NCBI GenBank assembly: GCA_900199595.1
Contig: FZRB01000010.1
Coordinates: forward strand, 62,001-126,000
DNA: 64,000 bases
Origin: Lachnospiraceae bacterium
GTDB lineage: Bacteria > Bacillota > Clostridia > Lachnospirales > Lachnospiraceae
Direction: 5' to 3'
The first letter of the stretch is position 1, and every line of letters starts with the position of its first letter. The notes under the pieces are model-generated. The model was not told the origin of the DNA and did not search any database. It was given only the letters and a program-made list of their open reading frames with translations. Shown piece after piece: positions 51,806-60,848 of the stretch. A program made the position numbers and the translations under genes.

Positions 51806-53359
51806 TTATTTCATTATTACTGTAATAGTTTTATAAGGGCTTACGCCTGTCAGGTTATCTACCTTATCTCCATTTCCAAAGGTAGCCACCTTAAACTTAA
51901 CCTTCTTTCCTTTTTTGTAGCCCTTTATCTCGCTGGAAAGAGTATATTTACTCTTTGTTCCCTTGAGGATATGTACTACTCCATCCGGATCCTTAACAAC
52001 TAATCCACCTGCGTTAGAAGGCCTTGACTTAAGATTGATAGTAAGTTTGTATGTAGTAACCTTTAATGAATAAGGCTTCTGCCACTTTAACTTATTACCG
52101 CTTTTTACCCACTGACCATTAAACTTCTTGGTCTTCTGCTTAACCTTTGATGTCTTAGCTGACTTGGTCTTAGGCGCTGACTTATATGCAGTTCTGAAAA
52201 TGATTTCACTGCTTTCACTACTGCTGACAGTCTTTACACTTCCACTCTTATCTTTACTCTTAACATAGTTAACAGCCTTAATCTGATATGAAGTACCGGC
52301 AGAAAGACCTGTAAGCTTCATAGTCTTACCATTGGCAAATGTCTTCTCTTTCCAGGCAGATGAACCCTTCTTTCTGTAGTAAACAGTAGTTCCCGAATCA
52401 GTACAGTTAACTGTATTTGAATAAGCTTTTCCGAGTGTAACACTCTTCTTATCAGCTTTGGTTACAATAAGGCCAGGAGCCTGAGGAGCTACATCACAGT
52501 AGAAAGTTTCCTCAAACTTATACTTCTTCTCGTTTCTGTCATACTTTATAGAAACACTGGCGGTAACGGGGATAGTGAGCGATGTGCATCCAACCTCCAT
52601 CTTTGCCAGATCTAGAGTGACTTCTCCGTTCGTGATAAAATCTCCATAAGATTCTCCCTTATTGTTCTTACCTCTGAGACTGCCGAGTGACATATTGAGA
52701 TATTCGTCGTAAGGTTTGTTCTCATCGAGCTTTACAGCGAAGGTAATATCTGTACCTTTAATCTCTTTAACTGTCAATGTGAGTTTATAGAAATCTCTCT
52801 CAAAGGTAACTGTTGTACCTTTCTTTAATATTCCGGCATCATCTCCTGTTATCTTAACAGGTGTCTTGGATGCTTCTTCTACCTTACCCGGAATCTTGGA
52901 TTCATCTTCAACAGGGCCGAACGGACCACAGATATTTGAATCCGGTCCCTTCTTTCCGTCTGATTCAACATAGTAAGCCTTAACATAGTAAGTCTTCTCG
53001 TAATCCATCTTGAAATACGAACTGTCACAAAGTGCATAAGTATTCCATTTAAGGTCTGCCTGTCCACTTGAAAAACTCCAGCTGTCTACTACCTGCCATG
53101 TCTGTTTATTATCAGTTGAAGCAGCGATAACTATACCGCAGCTCTTATCTATACCACATTCTAGATCAGGAGTAAAATCAACATCAATCTGTCTGTTATC
53201 AGTATTATGTACTTTACATATAAGATCCTTCGGAGCACCTGTTATCTTCGTAGATAACTCTTCCGTCGCATTTACCTTGCTTCCCGTAAATGGAATCAAA
53301 GTTATCACCATTATGCAGGCGAGAATAATTGATATCATTTTTACGCTTAGTTTCTTCAT
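51806..53359 (-). CDS. Secreted protein with fibronectin type III-like domains
   Basis: Secreted protein of 517 residues. A signal peptide (about 1-31, ending SKVNA) is followed by beta-sandwich domains. A Fn3 domain is recognisable near residues 295-395 (LSAGTSYQIKAVNYV), and the C-terminal part (about 415-517) is Lys/Tyr-rich (KGKKVKFKVATFGNGDK). No sortase motif or surface-layer repeat is visible. It may bind cell-wall or host/plant polymers; function is not known. GGAGGG lies before the ATG at 53359. It lies downstream of the LuxR regulator gene and is not in the same operon because a terminator intervenes. Confidence 0.8.
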   Translation of the reverse strand: MKKLSVKMISIILACIMVITLIPFTGSKVNATEELSTKITGAPKDLICKVHNTDNRQIDVDFTPDLECGIDKSCGIVIAASTDNKQTWQVVDSWSFSSGQADLKWNTYALCDSSYFKMDYEKTYYVKAYYVESDGKKGPDSNICGPFGPVEDESKIPGKVEEASKTPVKITGDDAGILKKGTTVTFERDFYKLTLTVKEIKGTDITFAVKLDENKPYDEYLNMSLGSLRGKNNKGESYGDFITNGEVTLDLAKMEVGCTSLTIPVTASVSIKYDRNEKKYKFEETFYCDVAPQAPGLIVTKADKKSVTLGKAYSNTVNCTDSGTTVYYRKKGSSAWKEKTFANGKTMKLTGLSAGTSYQIKAVNYVKSKDKSGSVKTVSSSESSEIIFRTAYKSAPKTKSAKTSKVKQKTKKFNGQWVKSGNKLKWQKPYSLKVTTYKLTINLKSRPSNAGGLVVKDPDGVVHILKGTKSKYTLSSEIKGYKKGKKVKFKVATFGNGDKVDNLTGVSPYKTITVIMK

Positions 53360-53522
53360 GTGAATTTACCCTCCTTAAAATACTTACTTCACTGTAACTT
53401 TTTTATTACCCTTTGCCTTGAAGATGTTATCATAAGGCTTTTCCAACGCATCTTTTGCATACCGGATTATTCATTTCCATACTTAAAAGTGACGCATTTT
53501 ACATCAACATTATAAAAAATAA

Positions 53523-53544
53523 ACGGGTGACACACATCACCCGT
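53523..53544 (-). terminator. Intrinsic terminator of the LuxR-type regulator gene
   Basis: ACGGGTGA (53523-53530) pairs with TCACCCGT (53537-53544), followed on the minus strand by TTTATTTTTT. It follows the stop codon at 53563. Confidence 0.8.
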
Positions 53545-53562
53545 AAGAACCATTTTTATCTG

Positions 53563-54222
53563 TCAATGAATCCCTTTTCTGTCGTCATCATGAACTACCA
53601 GTCCAATTGTTTTTGCATTCATGGCCAGCTCCAACCGGTTTTTATAGCCGGTTTTATTAAGCATGTTCTGGATATGGCGCTTGACTGTATTAAGGGATAT
53701 ATTTAATTTTTCCGCTATCTCTTCATTGGAACGGTTGGTTGTAAGCTCTCTTAAAACCTCAAGTTCTCTATCTGTAAGCTCTGACTTTTTAGTGTCTCCG
53801 AACTCATAATCAGGTACACTCTCAGGGTATACGGATTCACCACACATGGTACGGTCCATGACATCAATCAGAGAGCTGTCATGGTATTCTTTAAACCAGA
53901 AGCTGTCTATCTTCTCCTGCTTTGCCTCTTCTATCCATTTGTATTCGCCGGTGGATGTGGCTAATATTACCTTTATATTCGGGTTATTTCTTTTAATGGC
54001 TTCGGCACACGTAAGCCCGTCCAGTCCCTTTTTCATCATAACATCCAGTATTACCAGATCCACAACATTTGTACGGCAGTAATTAACTACCTGTTCTGCT
54101 GTGGAGAAGGAGGCGGACAGCTCATAATTTACGGTACTTTGTATAAGCATCTCAAACAGAGTTCTGGAAACATACTCGTCATCGGCCATGACAACCTTGT
54201 ATTTGGTATTTGCTCCGGACAT
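53563..54222 (-). CDS. NarL/FixJ-family response regulator
   Basis: Regulator of 219 residues. The receiver domain (about 8-130) has the acidic pair in VMADDEY, phospho-acceptor Asp in VILDVMM (near 59), and KE near 111 where Lys is expected. A LuxR-type HTH (about 148-210) has LTDRELEVLRELTTNRSNEEIAEKLNISLNTVKRHI. It is the last gene of the three-gene signalling cluster and probably receives phosphate from the adjacent kinase. A terminator separates it from the Fn3-like gene. Confidence 0.9.
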   Translation of the reverse strand: MSGANTKYKVVMADDEYVSRTLFEMLIQSTVNYELSASFSTAEQVVNYCRTNVVDLVILDVMMKKGLDGLTCAEAIKRNNPNIKVILATSTGEYKWIEEAKQEKIDSFWFKEYHDSSLIDVMDRTMCGESVYPESVPDYEFGDTKKSELTDRELEVLRELTTNRSNEEIAEKLNISLNTVKRHIQNMLNKTGYKNRLELAMNAKTIGLVVHDDDRKGIH

Positions 54223-54378
54223 AGGCGCCTCCTTTCTGTATTTTTCTACGATCAGAGCATTTCGAGCTCTGTGTCGGGCAGTCGTAAAACTATATCAAAT
54301 ATGCACGCAGGAACGAATTTTGACTTATGACACTATATGTCACATTATAGAAAAATAATGGTGTGCTTTACATCACTC

Positions 54379-55680
54379 TTAAGAACCATTTTTCATTTTT
54401 ATTATTACAGTAAAATCTTCTTCCGCCTTTATCTCCATGGTACCACCTGCATTTTCAACCAGAGTACGCAGTGATGCCAAACCTCCTGTTTCTCTGATTG
54501 TATTTTCAGGCACTGAACCGGAACCGGCAGTATCTTTTTCCGGAGGCTGCCCATTTCCGGTAAGAATAAAGATTACCATATCTCCTTTTTCTTCTGTGGT
54601 TACGGTCAAGGTATCACCATCAGCATGCTTTTGGGTATTGGTGGCACATTCATTTATGGCTGATGCCAGAATATCCCTAAGCTCTCCCGTTTCAGGAATC
54701 ATACCGTTTATCTTTACTTTCACGGCTATGGCTTTTGCCATTTCCACTGCATCAGCCAGCTGGTCAACTTCAGTGTCATCTTCTTCATATTCTTTAAGCA
54801 GGTGCATATTGGTTTGCTTCAGCGTATTTAAGAAATTATCCTCATCTATGGATTCCGGATTCTCCATGTAGTGTCGGCTGGCAAGCAGAATATGTCCCGT
54901 CTCGCTATGAACCTGTCTTCTGGCATTTAGGAGTTCACGAGATATGGTTATCTGTTCTGCCCTTCTGTTATATATTTCCAGACGACTCTTTATCTCTTTA
55001 AGCTTCTTATTTTTGTCCTTCAGTTCTTCATTTATCCTTGCTTCTTCGGTTATATCATTTGCCGTCAGCTGTATATACGGCTTTCCTCTCCAGGTTATAT
55101 GCTCCTGCGTAAACTGCCAGGTTTTTGTATTGTCAGAATATACCGTATTATGTTCAAAGCCGGCGATATCCATTATGTCTTTTCCAAAACGGCTCTCAGA
55201 TATAGCATTCATGGAAAGATTGGCAAATACAACATTTCCGCTCATTTCTGCAAATGCCACACCGGCAGGAAGCTGATCCAGAGCTTCTTTTATTGAAGAA
55301 CGTGTAAGGTTTTTTTTACGTAGATGTATTCTATGTAGTGTACCCAAAACCAGATATATGACTGTTATCACTTCCACAATTAGAATTAAAGCCACCGGAA
55401 GTGAGCAGAATGCCGTTGTCACCCTGGGCCAGGTTCTTAAGTAGTCCACATCCATGTAATAGTAATAATCAGGCTCAACATAGTGGAACTTACCATCCAG
55501 CATCATATAGAATGCTGCAAAGTATATCACAAAGACAGTAAGTGAAATTAAGGTGTTTTTCCCTTTTCTGCCCAGTCTGTAAAATGTCATACTCAGGTAT
55601 CCCGCATAGAGCATTATGAGCATGGCAAGGGATATGATTAGTTCACTGAGCCCTGTATTCATTGATTCCCATATGGTCAT
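54379..55680 (-). CDS. PAS-domain sensor histidine kinase
   Basis: Membrane kinase of ~433 residues. Three membrane helices in the first ~120 residues (for example LIISLAMLIMLYAGYL and LPVALILIVEVITVIYLVL), a PAS domain (about 135-225), a coiled-coil, the phospho-His candidate in RRQVHSETGHIL (near 275), the N-box INECATNTQKHADGD (near 350) and the G-box GGLASL near the end. The ATP-binding residues are intact, so it is probably active. The best start is the ATG at 55680; a GTG at 55689 is possible. It overlaps the 7TM gene and lies upstream of the LuxR-type regulator. Confidence 0.83.
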   Translation of the reverse strand: MTIWESMNTGLSELIISLAMLIMLYAGYLSMTFYRLGRKGKNTLISLTVFVIYFAAFYMMLDGKFHYVEPDYYYYMDVDYLRTWPRVTTAFCSLPVALILIVEVITVIYLVLGTLHRIHLRKKNLTRSSIKEALDQLPAGVAFAEMSGNVVFANLSMNAISESRFGKDIMDIAGFEHNTVYSDNTKTWQFTQEHITWRGKPYIQLTANDITEEARINEELKDKNKKLKEIKSRLEIYNRRAEQITISRELLNARRQVHSETGHILLASRHYMENPESIDEDNFLNTLKQTNMHLLKEYEEDDTEVDQLADAVEMAKAIAVKVKINGMIPETGELRDILASAINECATNTQKHADGDTLTVTTEEKGDMVIFILTGNGQPPEKDTAGSGSVPENTIRETGGLASLRTLVENAGGTMEIKAEEDFTVIIKMKNGS

Positions 55681-55681
55681 G

Positions 55682-57406
55682 TTACTCACCGCCTTTCCGC
55701 TTTAACTGCTCTGACGGTTTTGTCTGTGTAGCAGTGGTTACACATTTATGGTGTTTTTGCATTGGAACGGCCTTTATAGTAATAAGCAATATATCATCCT
55801 GCTGCTCTATTTCTATCGGAAGCGGTGCATTTTCAGTATCAAGCTTTATAGTTGTATCTGTCGAGAGTCGTAAGCCTTCCTCACTAAAGGATATCAGAAG
55901 CATTGTAGCCTCACCTATCAGCTGCTCAATAAGCTGCTGGAAGGTATCATAGATAGCAATGATAGTATCTGAAGGATAATCTTCATTAGACCCACTCTGA
56001 TCCACAGATGTTTTTATTCCTACAAATTCCAGGTATCTCCCTGATTCGGATACAGCTATCAGCAGCTCATTTACAGATATCGTTTCATGCTCCGATGCCA
56101 TAAGAAGCATATTTGTTTTTCTTTTTACAAATGCATTCAGCACAGATACCTCGGCCACGATATCTTTAAATTCTTTTGTACCGGGAACAGCTTCGTTTAA
56201 AAGGCTCTCTATCCTCTTCTGATAAGGATACATCTCCTGTGCTATCTCGTGATAGATATGATGATGCAGGCGCAGATATGCATTTTCTTCCTTCTGATTA
56301 TTTTCGTACTCTATAAGGGTATTTTCACCCTCAAGTAATTCATTTGCTTCATTTAGTTCTTCGTTTGCATGGCGGATGTCGCTCTCATCCTCTATCCAGA
56401 ATGTATATCCACCGCGGATTTTTCTACCGGAAAGCCTTCCATCGGGTATGGGATATATTGGAGTTTCAAGCGCCTCTGCAAGTACATCAGATCCTAACTT
56501 TAAACTGACTGCTGATTGGTATACGGGATTATAATCTTCATCGGTAATCATCACCGTCATAGGCAGACTCTCGAAGAAACCGGCATAGTTTTCGTTATAA
56601 GGTATAAGTCTCTGCCTTATAGCAAACTCGAAAATGGCCAGTGCAGTAAATATGTATATTTCAGGCGACTCATAAGGCGGTGTGAATTCGACATATTTTT
56701 TTAGAGTATGAAGCTGCGTAAGTATCAGCCAGATGACCAATATTCCAACCAGATAGAGAAGCCTTCTTTTCTGTCTTAGTCCGAAGGTTTTTATGAGCAG
56801 TATAACACCTGAAATGACCGCAAGTATTATCCATGCATATGCAAGGTAGAAGGGTATGCCGTATGTGTATGTTCCTGATTTCCCTATAAAATTATCTAAT
56901 CCCGGTTCCGGCACAAAAACCAGATGATGAAGGTCATTTGTTATTATTATGCCCGAAAGTGCAGCCGCCGGAATTATAAAAAGTCTTTCATCAACCTTTG
57001 GCTTAGCAGCACCTCTATGTATGCAGATGCAAACCATAAGAAACATTGCAGGTATAACTGTCATGGGAATATAGTAGGCATACCACGAAAGTCGTATTCC
57101 TGCATCTACACCTGCTATTCGATATTTGTATACACGCAGTATCAGATAAAAAATCATGAATACCGCCACCACGATCATATAGCTTCTTGCTCTGGATGGG
57201 AGCAGTCTGGTATATACCGACTGTATCCAGAAAATGATAAGCAACGTGTATATCACAAATTCCAGGCAGAAGAACAGCGTAACTGCCTCATAGTGCGGAT
57301 CGCCAAGTGCACTTATGTCATGTATTGTGTGTTCAATTATATGCAATATTCCCGCGAATATAAGGAGTCCTGCAAAAAGCAGCAGGTTCTTTTTAGAATT
57401 CTGCAT
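55682..57406 (-). CDS. 7TM sensor with degenerate histidine kinase domain
   Basis: Membrane protein of 574 residues. The N-terminus (about 1-265) has eight or so hydrophobic segments in the layout of the histidine kinase N-terminal 7TM region. A PAS-like stretch (about 275-350), a coiled-coil (about 350-390) and a dimerisation-like helix with HHHIYHEIAQEM follow. The region where the ATP-binding N-box and G-boxes should be (about 470-545) has no NxxxHA or GxGxG motif. It therefore looks like a pseudokinase that may sense a signal and control the adjacent kinase. It overlaps the PAS kinase gene and is the first gene of the cluster. Confidence 0.78.
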   Translation of the reverse strand: MQNSKKNLLLFAGLLIFAGILHIIEHTIHDISALGDPHYEAVTLFFCLEFVIYTLLIIFWIQSVYTRLLPSRARSYMIVVAVFMIFYLILRVYKYRIAGVDAGIRLSWYAYYIPMTVIPAMFLMVCICIHRGAAKPKVDERLFIIPAAALSGIIITNDLHHLVFVPEPGLDNFIGKSGTYTYGIPFYLAYAWIILAVISGVILLIKTFGLRQKRRLLYLVGILVIWLILTQLHTLKKYVEFTPPYESPEIYIFTALAIFEFAIRQRLIPYNENYAGFFESLPMTVMITDEDYNPVYQSAVSLKLGSDVLAEALETPIYPIPDGRLSGRKIRGGYTFWIEDESDIRHANEELNEANELLEGENTLIEYENNQKEENAYLRLHHHIYHEIAQEMYPYQKRIESLLNEAVPGTKEFKDIVAEVSVLNAFVKRKTNMLLMASEHETISVNELLIAVSESGRYLEFVGIKTSVDQSGSNEDYPSDTIIAIYDTFQQLIEQLIGEATMLLISFSEEGLRLSTDTTIKLDTENAPLPIEIEQQDDILLITIKAVPMQKHHKCVTTATQTKPSEQLKRKGGE

Positions 57407-57530
57407 AAATCGTTTCCTTCTTTATTCTTGCTTGTTTGCTGCAAAAAACATTTTTGCTTAAACTTGTTGTCTGTTAAACATTCAAAATATAACATATAAT
57501 TAATACTCTGGGTAGACTTAAAAAGCAACT

Positions 57531-57646
57531 GCCCTCGGACTTTGCCCTCGTGGACTCCGCTAAAAACAGTCCACCGGACTGTTTTCTTCACGCTCCGTCC
57601 CTCTGCGCCCGAACGGGCGTTCGTGACACTGTGAGGTCGCAGGGAC
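57531..57646. repeat. Repeat-like element, copy 1 (left of tRNA)
   Basis: This lies in the 298-base gene-free stretch at 57407-57704; the AT-rich 57407-57530 part holds nothing I recognise. The element has the core GCCCTCGGACTTTGCCC plus TCGTGGACT (57531-57556), then a 9-base-pair hairpin AAACAGTCC/GGACTGTTT (57564-57584) with loop ACC, and then a GCGCCC/GGGCGT hairpin (57606-57621). A related core lies on the other side of the tRNA gene. Its base content is GC-richer than its surroundings. I recognise no transposase or terminal repeat. Confidence 0.55.
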
Positions 57647-57669
57647 ATAACATATAACATAGAATAAGA

Positions 57670-57698
57670 AATGAGGACACCCGTTGGGTATCCTCATT
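57670..57698 (-). terminator. Terminator downstream of tRNA-Pro
   Basis: GAGGATACCC pairs with GGGTGTCCTC on the minus strand (one G-T pair), followed by TTTCTTATTCT, directly after the tRNA. Confidence 0.7.
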
Positions 57699-57704
57699 TC
57701 TTAT

Positions 57705-57778
57705 TCGGTGCGACAGGATTTGAACCTGCGACCTCTGCGTCCCGAACGCAGCGCTCTACCAAACTGAGCCACGCACCG
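57705..57778 (-). tRNA. tRNA-Pro (anticodon CGG)
   Basis: 74-base cloverleaf on the minus strand. Acceptor CGGTGCG/CGCACCG (57778-57772 with 57712-57706), D-arm GCTC..GAGC, anticodon stem CTGCG/CGCAG with loop TTCGGGA (anticodon CGG), T-arm GCAGG-TTCAAAT-CCTGT, discriminator A at 57705. No CCA is encoded in the gene. A hairpin terminator follows. It lies between two repeat-like elements and downstream tRNA-like fragments. Confidence 0.95.
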
Positions 57779-57803
57779 TTATTATATATATTTATTTTTT
57801 TAA

Positions 57804-57945
57804 AGCTCAGTTTGCTGAGCGCAGCGCTCTTCCGCCCTCGGCATAGCCTCGTGGACTAAAACCAGCTGCCACTGGCAGCTAACGTCCCAAACTGAGCCAC
57901 CGATATAACTAATTAAATTTTTATTGCCCAGTTTGCTGAGCGCAA
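57804..57945. repeat. Repeat-like element, copy 2, with tRNA-Pro-like fragments
   Basis: CAGTTTGCTGAGCGCA occurs at 57808-57823 and again at 57929-57944, flanking ~105 bases. Between them are CGCAGCGCTCT (57820-57830) and AAACTGAGCCAC (57889-57900), which match 57747-57757 and 57761-57772 of the tRNA gene. Inserted between these pieces is a core GCCCTCGGCATAGCCTCGTG (57834-57853) with a hairpin AGCTGCC/GGCAGCT (57864-57880), like that in copy 1. The hairpin loops in both copies share the apex CCAC(C/T)GG. Reads as a disrupted partial copy of the tRNA gene. Confidence 0.55.
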
Positions 57946-57970
57946 AAGCAGCGGTCCTTTTAAGACCGCT
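57946..57970 (-). terminator. Intrinsic terminator of the orphan sensor kinase
   Basis: AGCGGTC (57950-57956) pairs with GACCGCT (57964-57970), followed on the minus strand by GCTTTTGC. It lies downstream of the stop codon at 58037. The rest of 57779-58036 holds only the repeat-like element. Confidence 0.6.
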
Positions 57971-58036
57971 ACTTATTGTAACACTAATCTTTGAAAAGTT
58001 CTACAGAAATTTTTTGAGTATATAACTATAGTCGCT

Positions 58037-59905
58037 CTATTTTTTCACTATCGCCACAAAGTTATCTTCCTCTTTTTTAAGAACAAGGCGAAGTCCATTT
58101 CTTTCAAGGATCGTATCAACGATGGAAAGTCCGAGACCGTTGCCTTTCTGACCGCTCCTGGCATTATCCCCTCTTACGAATCTTTTCTTTAGCTTCTTGA
58201 TATTTTTAACATCCGGATCAGACATTTTGTTTTTGATTGAAAGCTCTTTTTCACCAAGCTTTATATTTATTTCACTTTTATCAGGACAATATTTTACTGC
58301 ATTATCATAGAGATTGCTTAAGGCTTCTTTTATCCAGAAGCTGTCTGCTTTTATTGCCAGAACCTTATCCATAGGATCAACAGCGGTGGTTATTCCTCTT
58401 CTCTCTGTTTCCTTTGAATAACTATCAATCACTTCATCTACCAGCGACTTTATATCTATAGCCTCTTTTTTCATTTTTGTCTGGTCTGATTCCAGTTTAG
58501 AAAATGAAAGTATCCTGGTGATAAGCGAACTCATATAGTCTGCCTCATCAACTATGGTTTTCGCATAATCATTATCAGTCATGTCCTGAATATTCTCTGC
58601 ACTGCCTCGTATCACCATAAGCGGACTCTTCAGGTCATGTGCCATAATATTCGTAAGATCTCTCTGATATATATTCATTTCATAGATGCTTTTCTTTTTC
58701 TGATAAGCAAAAAGTGAAAGGATAAATGTAAGTATGATTCCTATGACAGCTGCAATACTAGTTTCCAGCATCAGCATTTCCATGTTAGTGCATACTCCAA
58801 ATTCTGAAAAGTCTAATACATTTTCAGAAGTCCAATAATTAATCTGATGACCGGAGATAATATTGAAAACCTTTTTCTTATCTCCTTCTCCCATTCGGAC
58901 ACGTTCACCATATAAAGCTTCATAAGTCTGTCCCGTAAAAAAGCTAAGATCACTTTCTGTTGAATAATCAAATTCTTCATCTGCTTTCATATTATTGTCT
59001 ACGGCAAATACTTCAAAAGCTTCTTTTGTTCTACTTATTAATTCCTTCTCTTCTTCGTTATATGGATAAATAACACGTATCTGTGACAACGCAGAATAAA
59101 GGCCTCCACTTATGGTTTCATCTGAATATGAATAACCCTCAGCAATCAATACATCTTTTGATTTTAGAGACATATCCAGCTTTATCCTTCTCATTTCAGT
59201 TTCATAATCAGAATCAAAATATTCTTCACCATTTGAAAATATTTCCTGTAATTTATATGAACTATCATAATCTTCCTTTTCCACTGAGAGATATATCTCT
59301 TCGGGTATAAAATCCATATCCTTAAGATAATATCCCTTCAAATCCACATACACCGGTTCCTGGTAAAAATCCTTAAGTCGATACAATTCTTCTACCACGT
59401 CAGCTTCACAACACCTATAGTAAACTTTTGCCTTTTTACTCTCCTCAGAATTATCCTTTGGAGTATATTCCTGTGTTCTTGTGAGTATTAAAAATGGCTT
59501 ATCAAAATCCATGAGGCCATTTTTCATATTCTCATCATATACATTTGCACTGCAGCCAACAAGCCAGCTATACATGTTTCTGATTAACAATTCAAACTGT
59601 GTAGATAATTCTTCATCTGTAAGCTGACGGCCATATAGTTCACTTATTTTTTCCAGCTTTTCCTCATCGTTTCTCAACTCATAAAGCTCAAAAGCATTTT
59701 TCAAACTGTTTTCATAAAAATTGGTTCTTGGACTATCTGAGAATAATCTTTCATTTTCAAGAAAGATTTCATATGACCTTACAGTAATCATAAGCATTAT
59801 AACTGCAATAATTAAAAATACTACAGCCGCCCGTGTAATTATTATTTTAAATAGATTCGGTTTCTTATAGTAGTTTTTTATCAGTCTTTTTCTACGCTTT
59901 ATCAT
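58037..59905 (-). CDS. Orphan membrane sensor histidine kinase
   Basis: Kinase of 622 residues. A Lys/Arg-rich N-terminus, one membrane helix (about 25-46), a large extracellular domain (about 47-375, rich in acidic and Tyr residues), a second membrane helix (about 378-402), then an H-box NIMAHDLKSPLMVIRGSAEN (near 410-430), N-box LSNLYDNAVKYCP and G-boxes GQKGNGLGLSIVD. The usual HAMP linker is not obvious. It is intact as a kinase. No response regulator lies next to it, so the partner is elsewhere. The ATG at 59905 has AGGAG about 15 bases upstream, a long gap. Confidence 0.88.
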   Translation of the reverse strand: MIKRRKRLIKNYYKKPNLFKIIITRAAVVFLIIAVIMLMITVRSYEIFLENERLFSDSPRTNFYENSLKNAFELYELRNDEEKLEKISELYGRQLTDEELSTQFELLIRNMYSWLVGCSANVYDENMKNGLMDFDKPFLILTRTQEYTPKDNSEESKKAKVYYRCCEADVVEELYRLKDFYQEPVYVDLKGYYLKDMDFIPEEIYLSVEKEDYDSSYKLQEIFSNGEEYFDSDYETEMRRIKLDMSLKSKDVLIAEGYSYSDETISGGLYSALSQIRVIYPYNEEEKELISRTKEAFEVFAVDNNMKADEEFDYSTESDLSFFTGQTYEALYGERVRMGEGDKKKVFNIISGHQINYWTSENVLDFSEFGVCTNMEMLMLETSIAAVIGIILTFILSLFAYQKKKSIYEMNIYQRDLTNIMAHDLKSPLMVIRGSAENIQDMTDNDYAKTIVDEADYMSSLITRILSFSKLESDQTKMKKEAIDIKSLVDEVIDSYSKETERRGITTAVDPMDKVLAIKADSFWIKEALSNLYDNAVKYCPDKSEINIKLGEKELSIKNKMSDPDVKNIKKLKKRFVRGDNARSGQKGNGLGLSIVDTILERNGLRLVLKKEEDNFVAIVKK

Positions 59906-59986
59906 TAGTCTAGAAGTACTCCTAATGATTACATATTAGTATACTCATCTATCGTTCATGTATCAATCTCCATAGATATCTTAATA

Positions 59987-60014
59987 GAAAAAAGCTGCCC
60001 ATTACAGAGCAGCT
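59987..60014 (-). terminator. Intrinsic terminator of the prepilin peptidase gene
   Basis: AGCTGC (59993-59998) pairs with GCAGCT (60009-60014), followed on the minus strand by TTTTTTC. It follows the stop codon at 60030. Confidence 0.82.
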
Positions 60015-60029
60015 CTAAGTATTATTTTA

Positions 60030-60833
60030 TTAATTTCCAAATGTATTTGGCATTGATAGTTTGATTATATTTATATACCAGTCAATAAGCTGACCCCCGA
60101 AGATACTTGCTGCCACAAGACCTGCACAAAGAGATGGTCCGAACGGCATATGCTCCTTGCCACCTTTTCTTCTTCTGGCAATAAGAACAATTCCGATAGC
60201 CGCTCCCATAAACAGTCCGAATATAAATGATGTAAGTATTCCCTTCCAGCCAAGCAGAAGTCCCGCCGCTGCCATCAGCTTTATATCACCACCGCCGAAG
60301 GCTCCTCTCACGATAATCGTGAGTAGTAGCATAAAGCCACTGATACACACAAAGCCTACCAGACGCTGAACTATGGTTATCTCTGACTTTCCTAACAGAG
60401 TCATAACTGTTGAAACTATACCCAGTCCGAGGATGATCCAGTTAAGCTCAGGTGGAATCTCCATTGTGGCCATATCCACAAAAGTAACCACGGTGAGAAC
60501 AGCAAAGAATACAAAGAATATAAAGGTATCAATACTAAGACCAAACCTATACCCTACAAGACCGCCCAGTATAATACCCAAAGCAGATACGATATAGAAC
60601 TTTGATTTGTTCTCCTCGTATACATCCTTTATTCCAATCTTCAGTTTTCCTGCTTCAATTACCTTTTCCTCTTCGGAAGCCTTCTTCTCAGCCTCGGTCA
60701 TCACACCGTCCACATCCTCGTCATAGTCTTCACGACTTCTGACCTTGGCAATAAGACGTCTAATGATTACATTTAACAATACGTATGTGATAAGCCCCGC
60801 CAGGGCAAAGATAATAATCATAGGTATATTCAT
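60030..60833 (-). CDS. Type IV prepilin peptidase (A24 family)
   Basis: Membrane aspartic protease of 267 residues. The hydrophobic N-terminal helix and a charged loop (about 30-75) are followed by six or so membrane helices. The two catalytic Asp motifs are present: FVDMATMEIPPELNW and GGGDIKLMAAAG. It lacks the N-terminal methylase domain of classical PilD, like the TadV/CpaA type. These proteases mature type IV or Tad-like pilins; no pilin or pilus genes lie in this window. AAAGAAGG lies before the ATG. It follows aspS with a 15-base gap. Confidence 0.9.
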   Translation of the reverse strand: MNIPMIIIFALAGLITYVLLNVIIRRLIAKVRSREDYDEDVDGVMTEAEKKASEEEKVIEAGKLKIGIKDVYEENKSKFYIVSALGIILGGLVGYRFGLSIDTFIFFVFFAVLTVVTFVDMATMEIPPELNWIILGLGIVSTVMTLLGKSEITIVQRLVGFVCISGFMLLLTIIVRGAFGGGDIKLMAAAGLLLGWKGILTSFIFGLFMGAAIGIVLIARRRKGGKEHMPFGPSLCAGLVAASIFGGQLIDWYINIIKLSMPNTFGN

Positions 60834-60848
60834 AAACTACCTTCTTTT

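Noticed and set aside
57337-57660. 107-residue minus-strand frame upstream of the 7TM gene
   Set aside because: Overlaps the repeat-like element and the start of the 7TM gene; no RBS and no domain.
57889-57905. Second tRNA gene right of tRNA-Pro
   Set aside because: Only D-arm and partial anticodon-stem pieces match, and they are split by an insert; no T-arm or acceptor pairing.
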